Part shown: positions 17,216 to 26,217 of the stretch, in pieces
Position numbering within the stretch: the stretch's first letter is position 1
Layout: every line of letters begins with the position of its first letter
NCBI GenBank assembly: GCA_017553035.1
Contig: JAFZNE010000034.1
Span: 20,150 to 84,149, forward strand
Source of the DNA: Lachnospiraceae bacterium
GTDB lineage: Bacteria > Bacillota > Clostridia > Lachnospirales > Lachnospiraceae
Length of the DNA stretch: 64,000 nucleotides
Reading direction: 5' to 3'
Translations under genes and position numbers: made by a program
The notes under the pieces: model-generated
Seen by the model: only the letters and a program-made list of their open reading frames with translations
Databases searched by the model: none
What the model was told of the DNA's origin: nothing

Positions 17216-17515
17216 ATGAATCCCAAAATTCATACCGAGGCTGTGGACTTTCTGTTTGATGCCATTCTGAGCCTTAATGATAAAAAGGAATGCTACGACT
17301 TTTTTGAGGATGTTTGTACGATCAACGAACTGCTCTCGCTTGCGCAGCGTTTCGAAGTAGCTGCCATGCTGCGTGCGGGCAAAACCTACCTTGATATCGC
17401 CGAAAAGACCGGTGCTTCGACCGCAACGATCAGCCGCGTCAACAGGTCGCTGAATTACGGCAACGACGGATACGATATGGTCTTTTCACGTATCGACACT
17501 CCGAAGGGAATGTAA
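17216..17515 (+). CDS. TrpR-like protein YerC/YecD
   Basis: 99 residues, normal length for the YerC/YecD branch of the TrpR superfamily. It is all-helical with a helix-turn-helix in the second half: LLSLAQRFEVAAMLRAGKTY and DIAEKTGASTATISRVNRSL, ending NYGNDGYDMVFSR. AAAGGGG precedes the ATG. Members are thought to be DNA-binding regulators of unknown target. It stands alone on the plus strand and has its own promoter and terminator. No operator is obvious. Confidence 0.9.
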   Translation: MNPKIHTEAVDFLFDAILSLNDKKECYDFFEDVCTINELLSLAQRFEVAAMLRAGKTYLDIAEKTGASTATISRVNRSLNYGNDGYDMVFSRIDTPKGM

Positions 17516-17576
17516 GTTTCCTTTCGATCCGGTATATACATTGCCGGACTGTTCAGACTATTTTTTATAAAGATCA

Positions 17577-17613
17577 CGGGAGCGATAAAGGACGTTATTC
17601 TTTACCGCTCCCG
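17577..17613. terminator. Hairpin terminator between YerC-like gene and SNF2 gene
   Basis: CGGGAGCGATAAAG and CTTTACCGCTCCCG form a long stem around GACGTTATT, with a short T-rich tail on the plus side (TATTTTA) and AT-rich sequence on the minus side. It can serve both the YerC-like gene and the convergent SNF2 gene. Confidence 0.8.
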
Positions 17614-17676
17614 TATTTTATTGACGCATGATGTAACCTCAGACAATGATCATGCTTTTTAGCATCATAAGGTAAT

Positions 17677-20600
17677 TCATGCCCCCTCAAATGAGAATAT
17701 ATCTTCAAGCTCCTCTCTTGTAAGCGAGCTGATGAATACCTCTTTGGACTCTATTACCGAATCCGACAGTTTCTTCTTTTCCTGCTGGAGCTTAAATATC
17801 TTCTCTTCGATCGTTCCTTTGGTCAGCAGCTTGAGTACATATACATTGCTCGTCTGGCCGATCCTGTAGGCACGGTCCGTTGCCTGTTCCTCGACAGCGG
17901 GATTCCACCAGGGATCATAATGAATGACCGTATCCGCTCCGATCAGGTTCAATCCGGTTCCGCCGGCTTTGAGCGAGATCAGGAACACTTCGCCCTCGCC
18001 GCCGTTGAAACGTTTCGCCATATCAAGTCTTTCTTCGGGCTTGGTCTGCCCGTCAAGATAGAAATACTTCAATTCACGCGAATCCAGTTCTTTTCTGATG
18101 ATATCGAGCATCGTCGTAAATTGCGAGAACACCAGAGTCCTGTGTCCGTTGGCAAGTGCTATGTCAAGCTGCTGCAGGAGCAGGTCGAGCTTGCCGCTTC
18201 CGCCGTGATAATCCTCGAGGAATGTGGACGGATGGCAGCAGATCTGGCGAAGTCTTGTAAGGGCCGCGAGGATCTTCATCTGGCTCTTCTCAATACCGTT
18301 ATTGTCGATCTCGCCGAACAGATCCGACCTGATACTCCCGACATAACTGATATACAATTTCTTCTGTTCGTCGGTAAGCGGGGTTACCATCTTTTCTTCG
18401 ACCTTATCAGGCAGCTCGCGCAGAACGTCTTTCTTCATCCTTCGCATTACAAAGGGCCTGATCCTGGTATTCAACCCCGCCAGAACCTCTGTATTGCCGC
18501 TTATTATCGGCTTCTCATACCGCTGTACGAATCTGGAATGTGCCATAAGGAAATTCGGCATGATAAAATCAAATATCGACCACAACTCGGAAAGCGAATT
18601 TTCAATAGGTGTACCGGTGAGCGCAAACCTGTGCTCGGCGCGGAGGAGCTTTACAGACTGGGCATTCATTGATGCGGCATTCTTGATAAACTGGGCTTCG
18701 TCAAGGAATACCGAATCGAACACCACATTTCTGTAAACCGCGACATCCCTTCTCATAAGCGGATATGATGTTATCAAAATATCATAGTCCTTATAATTTT
18801 CGATCAGTTTCTTACGATCTTCGGGAAGTCCTATTACCACGCATGCAGACAGCCCCGGTGCAAATCCGTTGATCTCGTCCATCCAGTTGAAGACAATGGA
18901 GCTCGGGCATACGATCAGAAAATGCCTGTCCTCGCCGCGTTTCTTCATTGCCTGGATATAAACGATCGTCTGAAGCGTCTTGCCCAGACCCATATCATCA
19001 GCCAGGATCCCGCCCAGGCTGTTATGCGCAAGCGTCATCAGCCAGCGGTAGCCGACTTCCTGATATCCGCGCAGCGTAGCGCTGATTCCTTCGGGAACTT
19101 CGTAATCCTCCTGTTCGGCATTTCTGATATTATCGATCAGATGAACAAAATCCTCATTCTTCTCGACCGTAAAACCGCAGCCTTCAAGGGCATCTTCAAG
19201 ATAAAATGCATTGCTCTTACTGAGTTTGATGCCTCTCTTGCCTATATTTTTCGACGAAACTCCAAGGTTGTCGAAAATATCCATCAGTCTCTCGAAATCG
19301 TCGCTCGTAAGGTCGATAAAGCTGCCGTCCTGCAGTCTGTAATACTTCTTACGCACACGCAGGGATCTGTACAGGCTCTGCAGTTCTTCCTCCGACATGT
19401 CCGAATATCCGAAATCCATTTCGAGCAGATCCATATCGCTGCTGACCCTCAGTCCGATATTGAATCCCCTTCCGCTGACAACGCGCAGCTTATGGAATTC
19501 CTCCGAATAGTACAACTCGGCCTCTTCGGCAAGTACCGACCTGTCGCCGGTCAGGAAATCATAGATCCCGGACTCGCTCTTAAGCAGATAAAAGCCGCTT
19601 CTCGCCTCGAATCCGAACGCCTCAAGTTTCTCTATGATGCTGTTTTCATCCTCTTTCTTCCGCACTATGATGTAATAATCCGATTGAGGGTTCTCGAAAG
19701 AATTGAATTCGAAATCCCCGTAGATATAATGGACTTCGGCCTTGATCCCGCCCGCATACCGGTCAAAATAAATACTGCATTTGAAATCGGGCGAAATGTA
19801 TCTGTCGGCGAGCTCATCGGGGATATCGATATCCATGCTGTCGCCGATCTTGGGCAGAACTTCTTCGAGGAAGCGCTGTTTATTGACGCCTCTGAAGATC
19901 AACGGTGATTTATCCTGCCCCAGGCTGTTGAAAAACGGCGCATAATTACGTTTAAATCTTGCGTCGGGAATAAATACCGCGCCGTTATAATAGATCAGAT
20001 CTCCGCTCTTGGACAGCGAAAATACGGCTTCTTTGTCCCTGTAATCAAGCATTATCGAATCGTCGACGACATCAAGATCATATTTGATATTCGGATTCTG
20101 GTTGAATACCCTCACATTCTCATAGGTGGTATCGTACAGATTAAGGGTGAATGTCCCCTTGCCGATTATCCCGAGAAGACGCAGAAGGAGCGTCTGGGTA
20201 AGCATCATCCTCGAGCGCTCGAATACGCCCGCGGTCGAAACATTATCATCCATTCCCAGTATATCGAGTGCCTCTATGATAAAGCTCAGGATCTCCTGGG
20301 ATGAATGGTCGAATTCGCTCTCATAGTAAATAAACCTGAAATCCTTGCCCAGTATGATGTCGTTTTTCTGGATATAATCGGTAACGAATTTCTTCAGATT
20401 CTGAACCTTGTACAGGCGGTCATGACCGCATTTTAACGACAGAAATGCATTACCCTCGCTTGCGGTCAGCATCTTGGTAACGGTTATGACGGGCTCGATA
20501 TGAAAGACATCCATGGGCTGGATCAGCTCTTCCTGCCCCTTGAAAAAGTCCATGACAGAGCAGGCCCTTCTGTCTTCAGGTGTAGGCATGCTCTTGAGCT

Positions 20601-20895
20601 TCTCGTGCTCCTGATGCTTGAGTACCGTGAACAATCCCGCAACAACATGCCTGCATGCACCTTTTTCCTTCACTGCGGCAGCACAGTTACAGCTGTACAC
20701 GATCTCGGTCTCGGGCGTTTCTTCGAGAGTAACGGTATACTCATAGCCGTCCATGACACTTATCCTGAACTGTCCCGTCGTTCTCTGTACGGAAACACCT
20801 TTAACGGCTCCGATCCTGTACAGCTGGACGCCTCTGGCGTAAACCGTTGAACTGACGGCCAGGTTTCTGATCATTGTCCTCGTCAACTCCTGCAT
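17677..20895 (-). CDS. SNF2-family helicase with SWIM zinc finger
   Basis: 1072 residues. A SWIM zinc finger is at about 62-90 (YSCNCAAAVKEKGACRHVV, CxC...CxH). A large middle region (100-590) resembles the bacterial SNF2-associated domain. The ATPase core starts near 620: LADDMGLGKTLQTIVYIQAM is Walker A, SVFLDEAQFIKN is Walker B (DEAQ), LTGTPIENSLSELWS is motif III. The second RecA-like domain has FSQFTTMLDIIRK, LISLKAGGTGLNL and ATDRAYRIGQT. Such proteins are DNA translocases; in bacteria their role (transcription recycling, defence or repair) is not settled. The gene starts 31 bases after the trhP stop and may be co-transcribed with it. Confidence 0.93.
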   Translation of the reverse strand: MQELTRTMIRNLAVSSTVYARGVQLYRIGAVKGVSVQRTTGQFRISVMDGYEYTVTLEETPETEIVYSCNCAAAVKEKGACRHVVAGLFTVLKHQEHEKLKSMPTPEDRRACSVMDFFKGQEELIQPMDVFHIEPVITVTKMLTASEGNAFLSLKCGHDRLYKVQNLKKFVTDYIQKNDIILGKDFRFIYYESEFDHSSQEILSFIIEALDILGMDDNVSTAGVFERSRMMLTQTLLLRLLGIIGKGTFTLNLYDTTYENVRVFNQNPNIKYDLDVVDDSIMLDYRDKEAVFSLSKSGDLIYYNGAVFIPDARFKRNYAPFFNSLGQDKSPLIFRGVNKQRFLEEVLPKIGDSMDIDIPDELADRYISPDFKCSIYFDRYAGGIKAEVHYIYGDFEFNSFENPQSDYYIIVRKKEDENSIIEKLEAFGFEARSGFYLLKSESGIYDFLTGDRSVLAEEAELYYSEEFHKLRVVSGRGFNIGLRVSSDMDLLEMDFGYSDMSEEELQSLYRSLRVRKKYYRLQDGSFIDLTSDDFERLMDIFDNLGVSSKNIGKRGIKLSKSNAFYLEDALEGCGFTVEKNEDFVHLIDNIRNAEQEDYEVPEGISATLRGYQEVGYRWLMTLAHNSLGGILADDMGLGKTLQTIVYIQAMKKRGEDRHFLIVCPSSIVFNWMDEINGFAPGLSACVVIGLPEDRKKLIENYKDYDILITSYPLMRRDVAVYRNVVFDSVFLDEAQFIKNAASMNAQSVKLLRAEHRFALTGTPIENSLSELWSIFDFIMPNFLMAHSRFVQRYEKPIISGNTEVLAGLNTRIRPFVMRRMKKDVLRELPDKVEEKMVTPLTDEQKKLYISYVGSIRSDLFGEIDNNGIEKSQMKILAALTRLRQICCHPSTFLEDYHGGSGKLDLLLQQLDIALANGHRTLVFSQFTTMLDIIRKELDSRELKYFYLDGQTKPEERLDMAKRFNGGEGEVFLISLKAGGTGLNLIGADTVIHYDPWWNPAVEEQATDRAYRIGQTSNVYVLKLLTKGTIEEKIFKLQQEKKKLSDSVIESKEVFISSLTREELEDIFSFEGA

Positions 20896-20926
20896 ATATA
20901 CCCCTCATCATAATAAACAGTATCTA

Positions 20927-22213
20927 TCAGTGCCCGGTATCGGTCCGTGCGGGCCCCCTCAGGATATCCCCTTCAGAGACATCACCGTCAAATACCACAT
21001 TCAGCATCTGTGAAGCATGCGGACAGCTCTCCATCGAATTGCCGTTATCGTCGGTAATGGATAATACTCTGACAAAAAACGGCTCTATGGTAAAAGGTCT
21101 CACTACTTCGAGTACATCACCGACCATGAATTTGTTCTTCTGTTCCAGCCTGCACAATGTTCCGATGTTGTCTTGGGACCCGGGATTTTCTGCCGGGTTC
21201 CCCCTCTTTTCGGCCTTTTCCACCGTCCCGAAATATATAAAGTCTTTGACATATGTGCTGTTCTCATAAACCTGCGATTCGGCCGACGGCTTTCCGAAAA
21301 AGAATCCGGTTGTAAATCGTCTGTTGGTGCATTTTGAGATCTCTTCAAGATAGGTCGGAATGTTTGAGCGGTATTTATATTCACTTTCAAAATAATCGTC
21401 GATAGCATTCCGGTAGGCCCGCGTAACGGTCGCAACATACAGCGCCGTCTTCATCCTGCCTTCCACCTTGAACGAGTCAACTCCCGCTTCAACAAGTTCG
21501 GGGATATGATCGATCATGCACAGGTCTTTGGAATTGAAAATATAGGTCCCCCGCTCGTTCTCTTCGATCGGCATATATTCTCCGGGACGTGTCTCCTCGG
21601 TCAGATAATATCTCCATCTGCAGGGATGCGTGCATTCACCCATATTGGCATCGCGGCCGGCAAGATAATTGCTCAGCAGGCATCTTCCCGAATATGAAAT
21701 GCACATTGCGCCATGAATAAAGGTTTCGATCTCCATATCCGAAGGGATCTTCGACCTCAGTTCCCGGATCTCATCGATCGTGAGCTCCCGTGCGGAAACC
21801 GCTCTTTTGGCTCCCTGGTCATACCAGAATCTGTAGGTAAGATAATTAACGTTGTTGGCCTGTGTGCTTATATGCAGTTCAAGACCCGGGGCATTCTCCT
21901 TTGCAAGCATGAATACTCCCGGATCGGAAATGATCAGTCCGTCGGGATGGACTTTATCAAGAAATGTCAGATATTCTTTTACACCTTCAAGGTCTTCGTT
22001 ATGTGCCGTAATGTTGACCGTAACATACAGCTTTTTCCCTTTTTGGTGGCAATATTCGATCGCTTCGGTGATCTCCTCTTCAGAAAAGTTTCTGGCCTTG
22101 GCCCTCAGGCTGTACATGTCTCCGCCAATATAAACGGCATCGGCTCCGAATGCCAGGGCTGTCTTCAGCACATCGAAGCTTCCCGCGGGCATCAATAACT
22201 CAGGCTTTTTCAT
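20927..22213 (-). CDS. trhP: U32 family protein, prephenate-dependent tRNA uridine hydroxylase (TrhP/YrrO-like)
   Basis: 428 residues with the U32 'peptidase' fold. PELLMPAGSFDVLKTALAFG and AVYIGGDMYSLRAKARNFS begin the family, MCISYSGRCLLSNYLAG and GECTHPCRWRYYL hold the cysteines that bind an iron-sulfur cluster. In Bacillus subtilis the homologues YrrN/YrrO (TrhP) form 5-hydroxyuridine at tRNA position 34 using prephenate. The immediately upstream gene is the YrrM/TrmR methyltransferase that would methylate this product, and the two overlap by 14 bases, so the assignment is well supported by context. Most U32 proteins are not proteases despite the name. Confidence 0.88.
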   Translation of the reverse strand: MKKPELLMPAGSFDVLKTALAFGADAVYIGGDMYSLRAKARNFSEEEITEAIEYCHQKGKKLYVTVNITAHNEDLEGVKEYLTFLDKVHPDGLIISDPGVFMLAKENAPGLELHISTQANNVNYLTYRFWYDQGAKRAVSARELTIDEIRELRSKIPSDMEIETFIHGAMCISYSGRCLLSNYLAGRDANMGECTHPCRWRYYLTEETRPGEYMPIEENERGTYIFNSKDLCMIDHIPELVEAGVDSFKVEGRMKTALYVATVTRAYRNAIDDYFESEYKYRSNIPTYLEEISKCTNRRFTTGFFFGKPSAESQVYENSTYVKDFIYFGTVEKAEKRGNPAENPGSQDNIGTLCRLEQKNKFMVGDVLEVVRPFTIEPFFVRVLSITDDNGNSMESCPHASQMLNVVFDGDVSEGDILRGPARTDTGH

Positions 22214-22895
22214 GTATCAACCTCTCTCTTCGTTCTTTAAGCGGTATCCCTGCACAGCGTCTGTAAGAAACGGCAACTCCGTCTCCCACAGGCAGTATCA
22301 CCGTCTCCAGTTCATCGTGATGCGTTATCACCTGCAGGTACTCACGCATCCTTTTATGTATCGTTCTGTCTCTTCGTTCGATGCTGAATTTCGATTCCGC
22401 GATGCTCCCTTCAAGGAGACAGTTATCGGTAACCAGCAGCCCTCCCGGCACGAGCACCTTCAAAATATCATCAAGCCATGAACAATACTGTCCTTTGGCT
22501 GCGTCCAGGAATACAAGATCAAAGCGTTCGGACGATGCCGCGAGCCTTTCAAGCGCCTTGCCGGCGTCCTCTTCGATCAATGTGATCCTTTCCTTTCCGG
22601 CGAGGTTTTTTCTGGCTTCCTTCAGCCTCATTTCCACTTTCTCAATGGTAGTTATATGAGTTTCGGAAGGCGCAAATTCATGCATATATAACGTCGAGAA
22701 GCCGACAGCGGTCCCGATCTCGAGAACCGCTTCCGGCTTTTCTTTTCTGAGCAGATACTTCAACAGGCTCTGTACATCCCGCCTGATGATCGGAACGTTC
22801 TTGCGCAGGGCTTCTTTCTCCAGGTCGGAAAGATACTGCGGCAGTTCCTCTTCAAGCGAAAACAGATAATCCCTTACATGTTCATTTGTGATCAT
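22200..22895 (-). CDS. trmR: tRNA 5-hydroxyuridine methyltransferase (TrmR/YrrM-like O-methyltransferase)
   Basis: 231 residues of the catechol-O-methyltransferase-like family. Motif I is VLEIGTAVGFSTLYM, then ITTIEKVEMRLKEARKNL, and FDLVFLDAAKGQY with the metal-binding Asp, followed by LLVTDNCLLEGSI. Members methylate an O atom with Mg2+. The order RNase J, MltG-like, TrmR, TrhP matches the yrrL-yrrM-yrrN-yrrO arrangement of Bacillus, which makes TrmR (ho5U34 to mo5U34 in tRNA) the best call. Its stop overlaps the trhP start by 14 bases. Confidence 0.88.
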   Translation of the reverse strand: MITNEHVRDYLFSLEEELPQYLSDLEKEALRKNVPIIRRDVQSLLKYLLRKEKPEAVLEIGTAVGFSTLYMHEFAPSETHITTIEKVEMRLKEARKNLAGKERITLIEEDAGKALERLAASSERFDLVFLDAAKGQYCSWLDDILKVLVPGGLLVTDNCLLEGSIAESKFSIERRDRTIHKRMREYLQVITHHDELETVILPVGDGVAVSYRRCAGIPLKERRERLIHEKA

Positions 22896-22915
22896 AAATT
22901 TCTTATCATCCCGCT

Positions 22916-23389
22916 CTACGGCGTGGATTCCACATCTTCAACGGTAGTTTCGGCTTCGATCGATTTTGAATAATCCGTGATGATATCCAAAACCTCATTG
23001 TATGACATCGATGTGTTCAAAATGTAGGTACCGGGCATTACATCGAAGCCCGATGTCTCCGGATCGTCATCCTTCTTGCCCAGTTCCATGAGCTTGAGCT
23101 TGACGAAAAATGAATATTTGTCGACTATGACCTTGGCATCCTTCAGCTTGCTTGCAATGTTCATGGTCGATTCGCCCTTCATGATCGTCACCTTGACGTC
23201 TCGTCCGGGAGGGGCTTCGACCGCAACATCCCCGAATATCTGATAGGAAAAATCATAGGAATAGTTCGCAAGCTTCTTTATGCCGTACACGACTCCGAAG
23301 TAAAACAGTATGGCGATCCCGACTGTCAGTATCAGCGCAGACATGTTCAGCATCATTCTTGCCAATTTCGATGATCTTCGCGAACTCAT
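22916..23389 (-). CDS. Short MltG/YceG-like membrane protein lacking the catalytic domain
   Basis: 157 residues. A cytoplasmic RRSSK start precedes one membrane segment at about 15-38 (MLNMSALILTVGIAILFYFG). The outside part has VKVTIMKGESTMNIASKLKD and GTYILNTSMSYNEVLDII, resembling the LysM-like N-terminal part of MltG (YrrL). A full MltG has about 350 residues and a catalytic Glu; here the protein ends before that region, so lytic transglycosylase activity is not expected. It occupies the mltG place of the conserved operon and starts three bases after the RNase J stop. It may be a peptidoglycan-binding or scaffold form. Confidence 0.7.
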   Translation of the reverse strand: MSSRRSSKLARMMLNMSALILTVGIAILFYFGVVYGIKKLANYSYDFSYQIFGDVAVEAPPGRDVKVTIMKGESTMNIASKLKDAKVIVDKYSFFVKLKLMELGKKDDDPETSGFDVMPGTYILNTSMSYNEVLDIITDYSKSIEAETTVEDVESTP

Positions 23390-23392
23390 AGA

Positions 23393-25087
23393 TCAGACCT
23401 CCATAACTATCGGCAGGATAACCGGATTACGCTTCATCTTCTTCCACAGATGGTCGCTGAGCGAATCCCTTATCCTGTTCTTCAGCTTAACCCTGTCGGT
23501 AATATTACGATAGAAGCAATCGTCTATTGTCTCATTTACGACGTCGGTAAGCTCGTTTATAAGTTCCTCTGCCTCCTTCATGTAAACGAATCCGCGCGAG
23601 ATGATATCGGGTCCCGAAATGATCTCTCCGCTTGCCTGATCAAACGCAATAGCTACAATGATCAGACCGTTCTCCGAAAGGAGCTGTCTGTCGTGGAGCA
23701 CGACATTACCTACATCGCCAACTCCGAGTCCGTCCACGAGGATTCCGCCCGTAGTAACCTTGTCGGTTATCGCGGCTCTTTCCGAAGACAGTGAAAGCAC
23801 ATCTCCGGCGGACAGGATAAATGTATTTTCTTTTGGCACGCCCATAGTGATGGCAAGATCCCTGTGTGCGGCAAGATGTCTGTATTCGCCGTGTACAGGA
23901 ATGGCATATTTGGGCTTGGTCAGAGTATAGATCAGTTTGATTTCTTCAGCACAGGCATGGCCCGAAACATGGGTATCCTGGTAGATCACCCTCGCGCCTT
24001 TCATGGTCAGTTCGTTGATCACCCTGGAAATGTTCTTTTCATTGCCCGGGATCGTCGAAGAACTGAAAATAACGACATCGTTGGGCGAAATGCTGACTTT
24101 CTTGTGAATATTGGCAGCGATCCTCGAGAGCGCCGCCATTGCCTCACCCTGGCTTCCGGTCGTGATCAGGACTATCTGTTCCTCGGGATAGTTCTTCATA
24201 TTTTCGATCGGGATCAGAGTATTCTCGGCTGCTTTAATATATCCAAGTTCCTTGGCTGCGGTGATGACGTTGATCATGCTGCGTCCCTCAACGGCAACCT
24301 TACGCCCGAATTTCTCTGCCGAATTGATGACCTGCTGGATGCGGTCCACATTGGATGAGAAGGTTGCAACTATGATCCTGCTCATCGTATTTTCGGCAAA
24401 TATCGTATCAAATGTCTTTCCGACTGTCCTTTCCGACATCGTGAAGCCGGGCCTCATAACGTTGGTGGAATCACACAAGAGCGCGAGTACGCCTTTTTTC
24501 CCGTATTCCGCAAAACGGCACAGATCGATCGTTTCTCCGTAAACAGGTGTGTAATCGACCTTGAAGTCGCCCGTATGTATGATCGTGCCGGCAGGCGAAT
24601 TGATCGCAAGTGCTGCGGAATCCGCTATACTGTGATTTGTACGGATGAACTCTACCCTGAAATCACCCAGATTGACGCTCTGTCCGCAGCTGATCTCTTT
24701 GAGTTTGGCTTTTCTCGGAACCGGATGTTCCTTGATCTTATTTTCTATAAGAGCGATCGTAAGCTTGGTAGCATAGACATTCGCGGGAATGTCATTCAAA
24801 ATATAGGGAAGCGCACCTATATGATCCTCATGTCCGTGAGTGATCACATAACCGCGGACCTTCTGTGCATTCTCCTTCAGGTATGTGATATCGGGAATGA
24901 CCAGGTCGATCCCGAGCATATCATCTTCCGGAAATGCGATACCGCAATCCACCACTATGATCGTTTCGCCGTATTCAAACGCGGTCATGTTCATACCTAT
25001 CTGTTCAAGACCACCCAACGGTATGACCTTTACGACCGGACTTTCGAATGTCCCGTCATCAAATAAAAATTTCTTTTTGTTTCCCAT
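23393..25087 (-). CDS. rnj: Ribonuclease J
   Basis: 564 residues of the beta-CASP metallo-beta-lactamase family. The metal-binding THGHEDHIGALPY (HxHxDH) lies near residue 75, further ligands are in NHSIADSAALAI and HTGDFKVDY, and the beta-CASP motifs are TTGSQGEAMAALSR, FSSSTIPGNEKNI and HVSGHACAEEI. The C-terminal domain needed for dimers is present. It acts as a 5' exonuclease and endonuclease in mRNA decay and rRNA maturation. It sits in the operon after the DUF1292 gene and just before the MltG-like gene, as in many Clostridia. Symbol rnjA/rnjB cannot be decided. Confidence 0.95.
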   Translation of the reverse strand: MGNKKKFLFDDGTFESPVVKVIPLGGLEQIGMNMTAFEYGETIIVVDCGIAFPEDDMLGIDLVIPDITYLKENAQKVRGYVITHGHEDHIGALPYILNDIPANVYATKLTIALIENKIKEHPVPRKAKLKEISCGQSVNLGDFRVEFIRTNHSIADSAALAINSPAGTIIHTGDFKVDYTPVYGETIDLCRFAEYGKKGVLALLCDSTNVMRPGFTMSERTVGKTFDTIFAENTMSRIIVATFSSNVDRIQQVINSAEKFGRKVAVEGRSMINVITAAKELGYIKAAENTLIPIENMKNYPEEQIVLITTGSQGEAMAALSRIAANIHKKVSISPNDVVIFSSSTIPGNEKNISRVINELTMKGARVIYQDTHVSGHACAEEIKLIYTLTKPKYAIPVHGEYRHLAAHRDLAITMGVPKENTFILSAGDVLSLSSERAAITDKVTTGGILVDGLGVGDVGNVVLHDRQLLSENGLIIVAIAFDQASGEIISGPDIISRGFVYMKEAEELINELTDVVNETIDDCFYRNITDRVKLKNRIRDSLSDHLWKKMKRNPVILPIVMEV

Positions 25088-25110
25088 TACCTAATTTCTG
25101 TATCTTCCTT

Positions 25111-25395
25111 TCAATCCTCGTCGTCGCTGACGAGCTCTATCTCACCTTCAAGTAATTCTTCAAAAATAGGAGCTACGGCATCAAGCTCCTTCTCATCTTC
25201 CACTATGCTGTAAGTCAGTTCTTCTTCGCTCTCGCCGCCCTGTTTGAGGATGTAAGCCACTGTCTCGTCATCCTCGCTCTCCTCGGCAAGTACATAAATA
25301 TTGCCGCCGAATTCGGTCTTTTCGAGAACGATCAGTTCGATCGTCTCTCCTAATTCGCCTTTAAGACTGATAGTACGGTTATCTTTATTGGCCAT
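25111..25395 (-). CDS. DUF1292 (YrzB-like) protein
   Basis: 94 residues from ATG 25395, the first Met (MANKDNRT) that fits the family; a longer upstream frame is out of family. It overlaps the ruvX stop by 11 bases. The protein is acidic and made of beta strands: [32 protein letters not shown], and a helical tail. YrzB/DUF1292 proteins are conserved next to ireB and ruvX in Firmicutes, and their function is not known. Confidence 0.9.
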   Translation of the reverse strand: MANKDNRTISLKGELGETIELIVLEKTEFGGNIYVLAEESEDDETVAYILKQGGESEEELTYSIVEDEKELDAVAPIFEELLEGEIELVSDDED

Positions 25396-25831
25396 CAGAT
25401 GGTAAACCTCCGTTGTAGATGCTGTCAAGGTAGTTCTGAAGAATGATAGCGGCTGCGATCTTGTCAACCACTTCGGCTTTCTTCTCGTATCCGAGACCGG
25501 CTTCGTCAAGGATCCTGTGGGCTTCGACCGTGGTAAGCCTTTCATCCCACATGATAACTTCCAGACCGGTCCTGCGCTCAAGCCCTTCGGCAAATTCCCT
25601 GCATGCTTCGGCTCTTTCGCGGACATCTCCAGAAAGAGTGAGCGGAAGGCCAACAACGATCCTTCCGACATTGTTGGCAGCGATCAGCTCTTCTATCCGG
25701 GCATACGTCTGCCTCAGCTTGGTAGCATGCTTGCGCCGTATAGTTTCAACAGGCTGTGCGGTAAGCAGCAGTTCATCGCTCAGGGCCACTCCGCAGGTCA
25801 CCGTGCCGAAATCCAGTCCCATTACACGCAT
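25385..25831 (-). CDS. ruvX: Holliday junction resolvase-like protein RuvX/YqgF
   Basis: 148 residues of the RNase H-like fold. The N-terminal [16 protein letters not shown] holds the first catalytic Asp, [11 protein letters not shown] is the second family motif, and [18 protein letters not shown] the third. The E. coli homologue acts in pre-16S rRNA processing, so a role at the 5' end of 16S rRNA is as likely as junction resolution. It lies between ireB and the DUF1292 gene, as in Bacillus (yrrK). Confidence 0.92.
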   Translation of the reverse strand: MRVMGLDFGTVTCGVALSDELLLTAQPVETIRRKHATKLRQTYARIEELIAANNVGRIVVGLPLTLSGDVRERAEACREFAEGLERRTGLEVIMWDERLTTVEAHRILDEAGLGYEKKAEVVDKIAAAIILQNYLDSIYNGGLPSDGQ

Positions 25832-25846
25832 GTTCCGGTCCTCCGG

Positions 25847-26116
25847 TTAATCAACCGCCTTAAAGTTATTGGCGATATAGTCTTTTAAAAGCTCCTCAAT
25901 GATCTCGTCGCGTTCAACCCTCATGATCTGGCTGCGGGCACCGTTATGGCTTGTGATATAGGTCGGATCGCCGGACATGATATATCCTACGATCTGGTTG
26001 ACCGGATTGTAGCCTTTCTCGGTAAGAGCAAGATATACACTGTCGATAGTATTTTTAACGATAGTGTTCTCTTCCTTCTGAACTTTGAAATATTGAGTGT
26101 TTGAAGAATTGTCCAT
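25847..26116 (-). CDS. ireB: IreB family regulatory phosphoprotein
   Basis: 89 residues, the usual length. The family signature YNPVNQIVGYIMSGDPTYITSH is followed by ARSQIMRVERDEIIEELLK. In Enterococcus IreB is phosphorylated by the PASTA kinase IreK near its N-terminus and controls cephalosporin tolerance; Thr and Ser residues occur in the N-terminal 30 residues here. It is the first gene of the ireB-ruvX-DUF1292-rnj run and has its own promoter in the 101-base gap after mtaB. Confidence 0.95.
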   Translation of the reverse strand: MDNSSNTQYFKVQKEENTIVKNTIDSVYLALTEKGYNPVNQIVGYIMSGDPTYITSHNGARSQIMRVERDEIIEELLKDYIANNFKAVD

Positions 26117-26151
26117 AAGTTAATACCTCCGTTTCGTAACCTCATCATATG

Positions 26152-26180
26152 ATTATAAACCGAAAAACTAAGTTTTTCAA
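26152..26180 (-). promoter_or_regulatory. Sigma-A promoter of the ireB operon
   Basis: On the minus strand TTGAAA (26175-26180), a 17-base spacer and TATAAT (26152-26157), 36 bases before the ireB start. Confidence 0.75.
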
Positions 26181-26217
26181 GCTTTTCACCAAATAAATAA
26201 TTAATTGAAAAAGCAGG

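Noticed and set aside
18922-19908. A 328-codon open frame on the plus strand
   Set aside because: It is antisense to the SNF2 helicase, whose motifs are complete, and shows no protein-like features.
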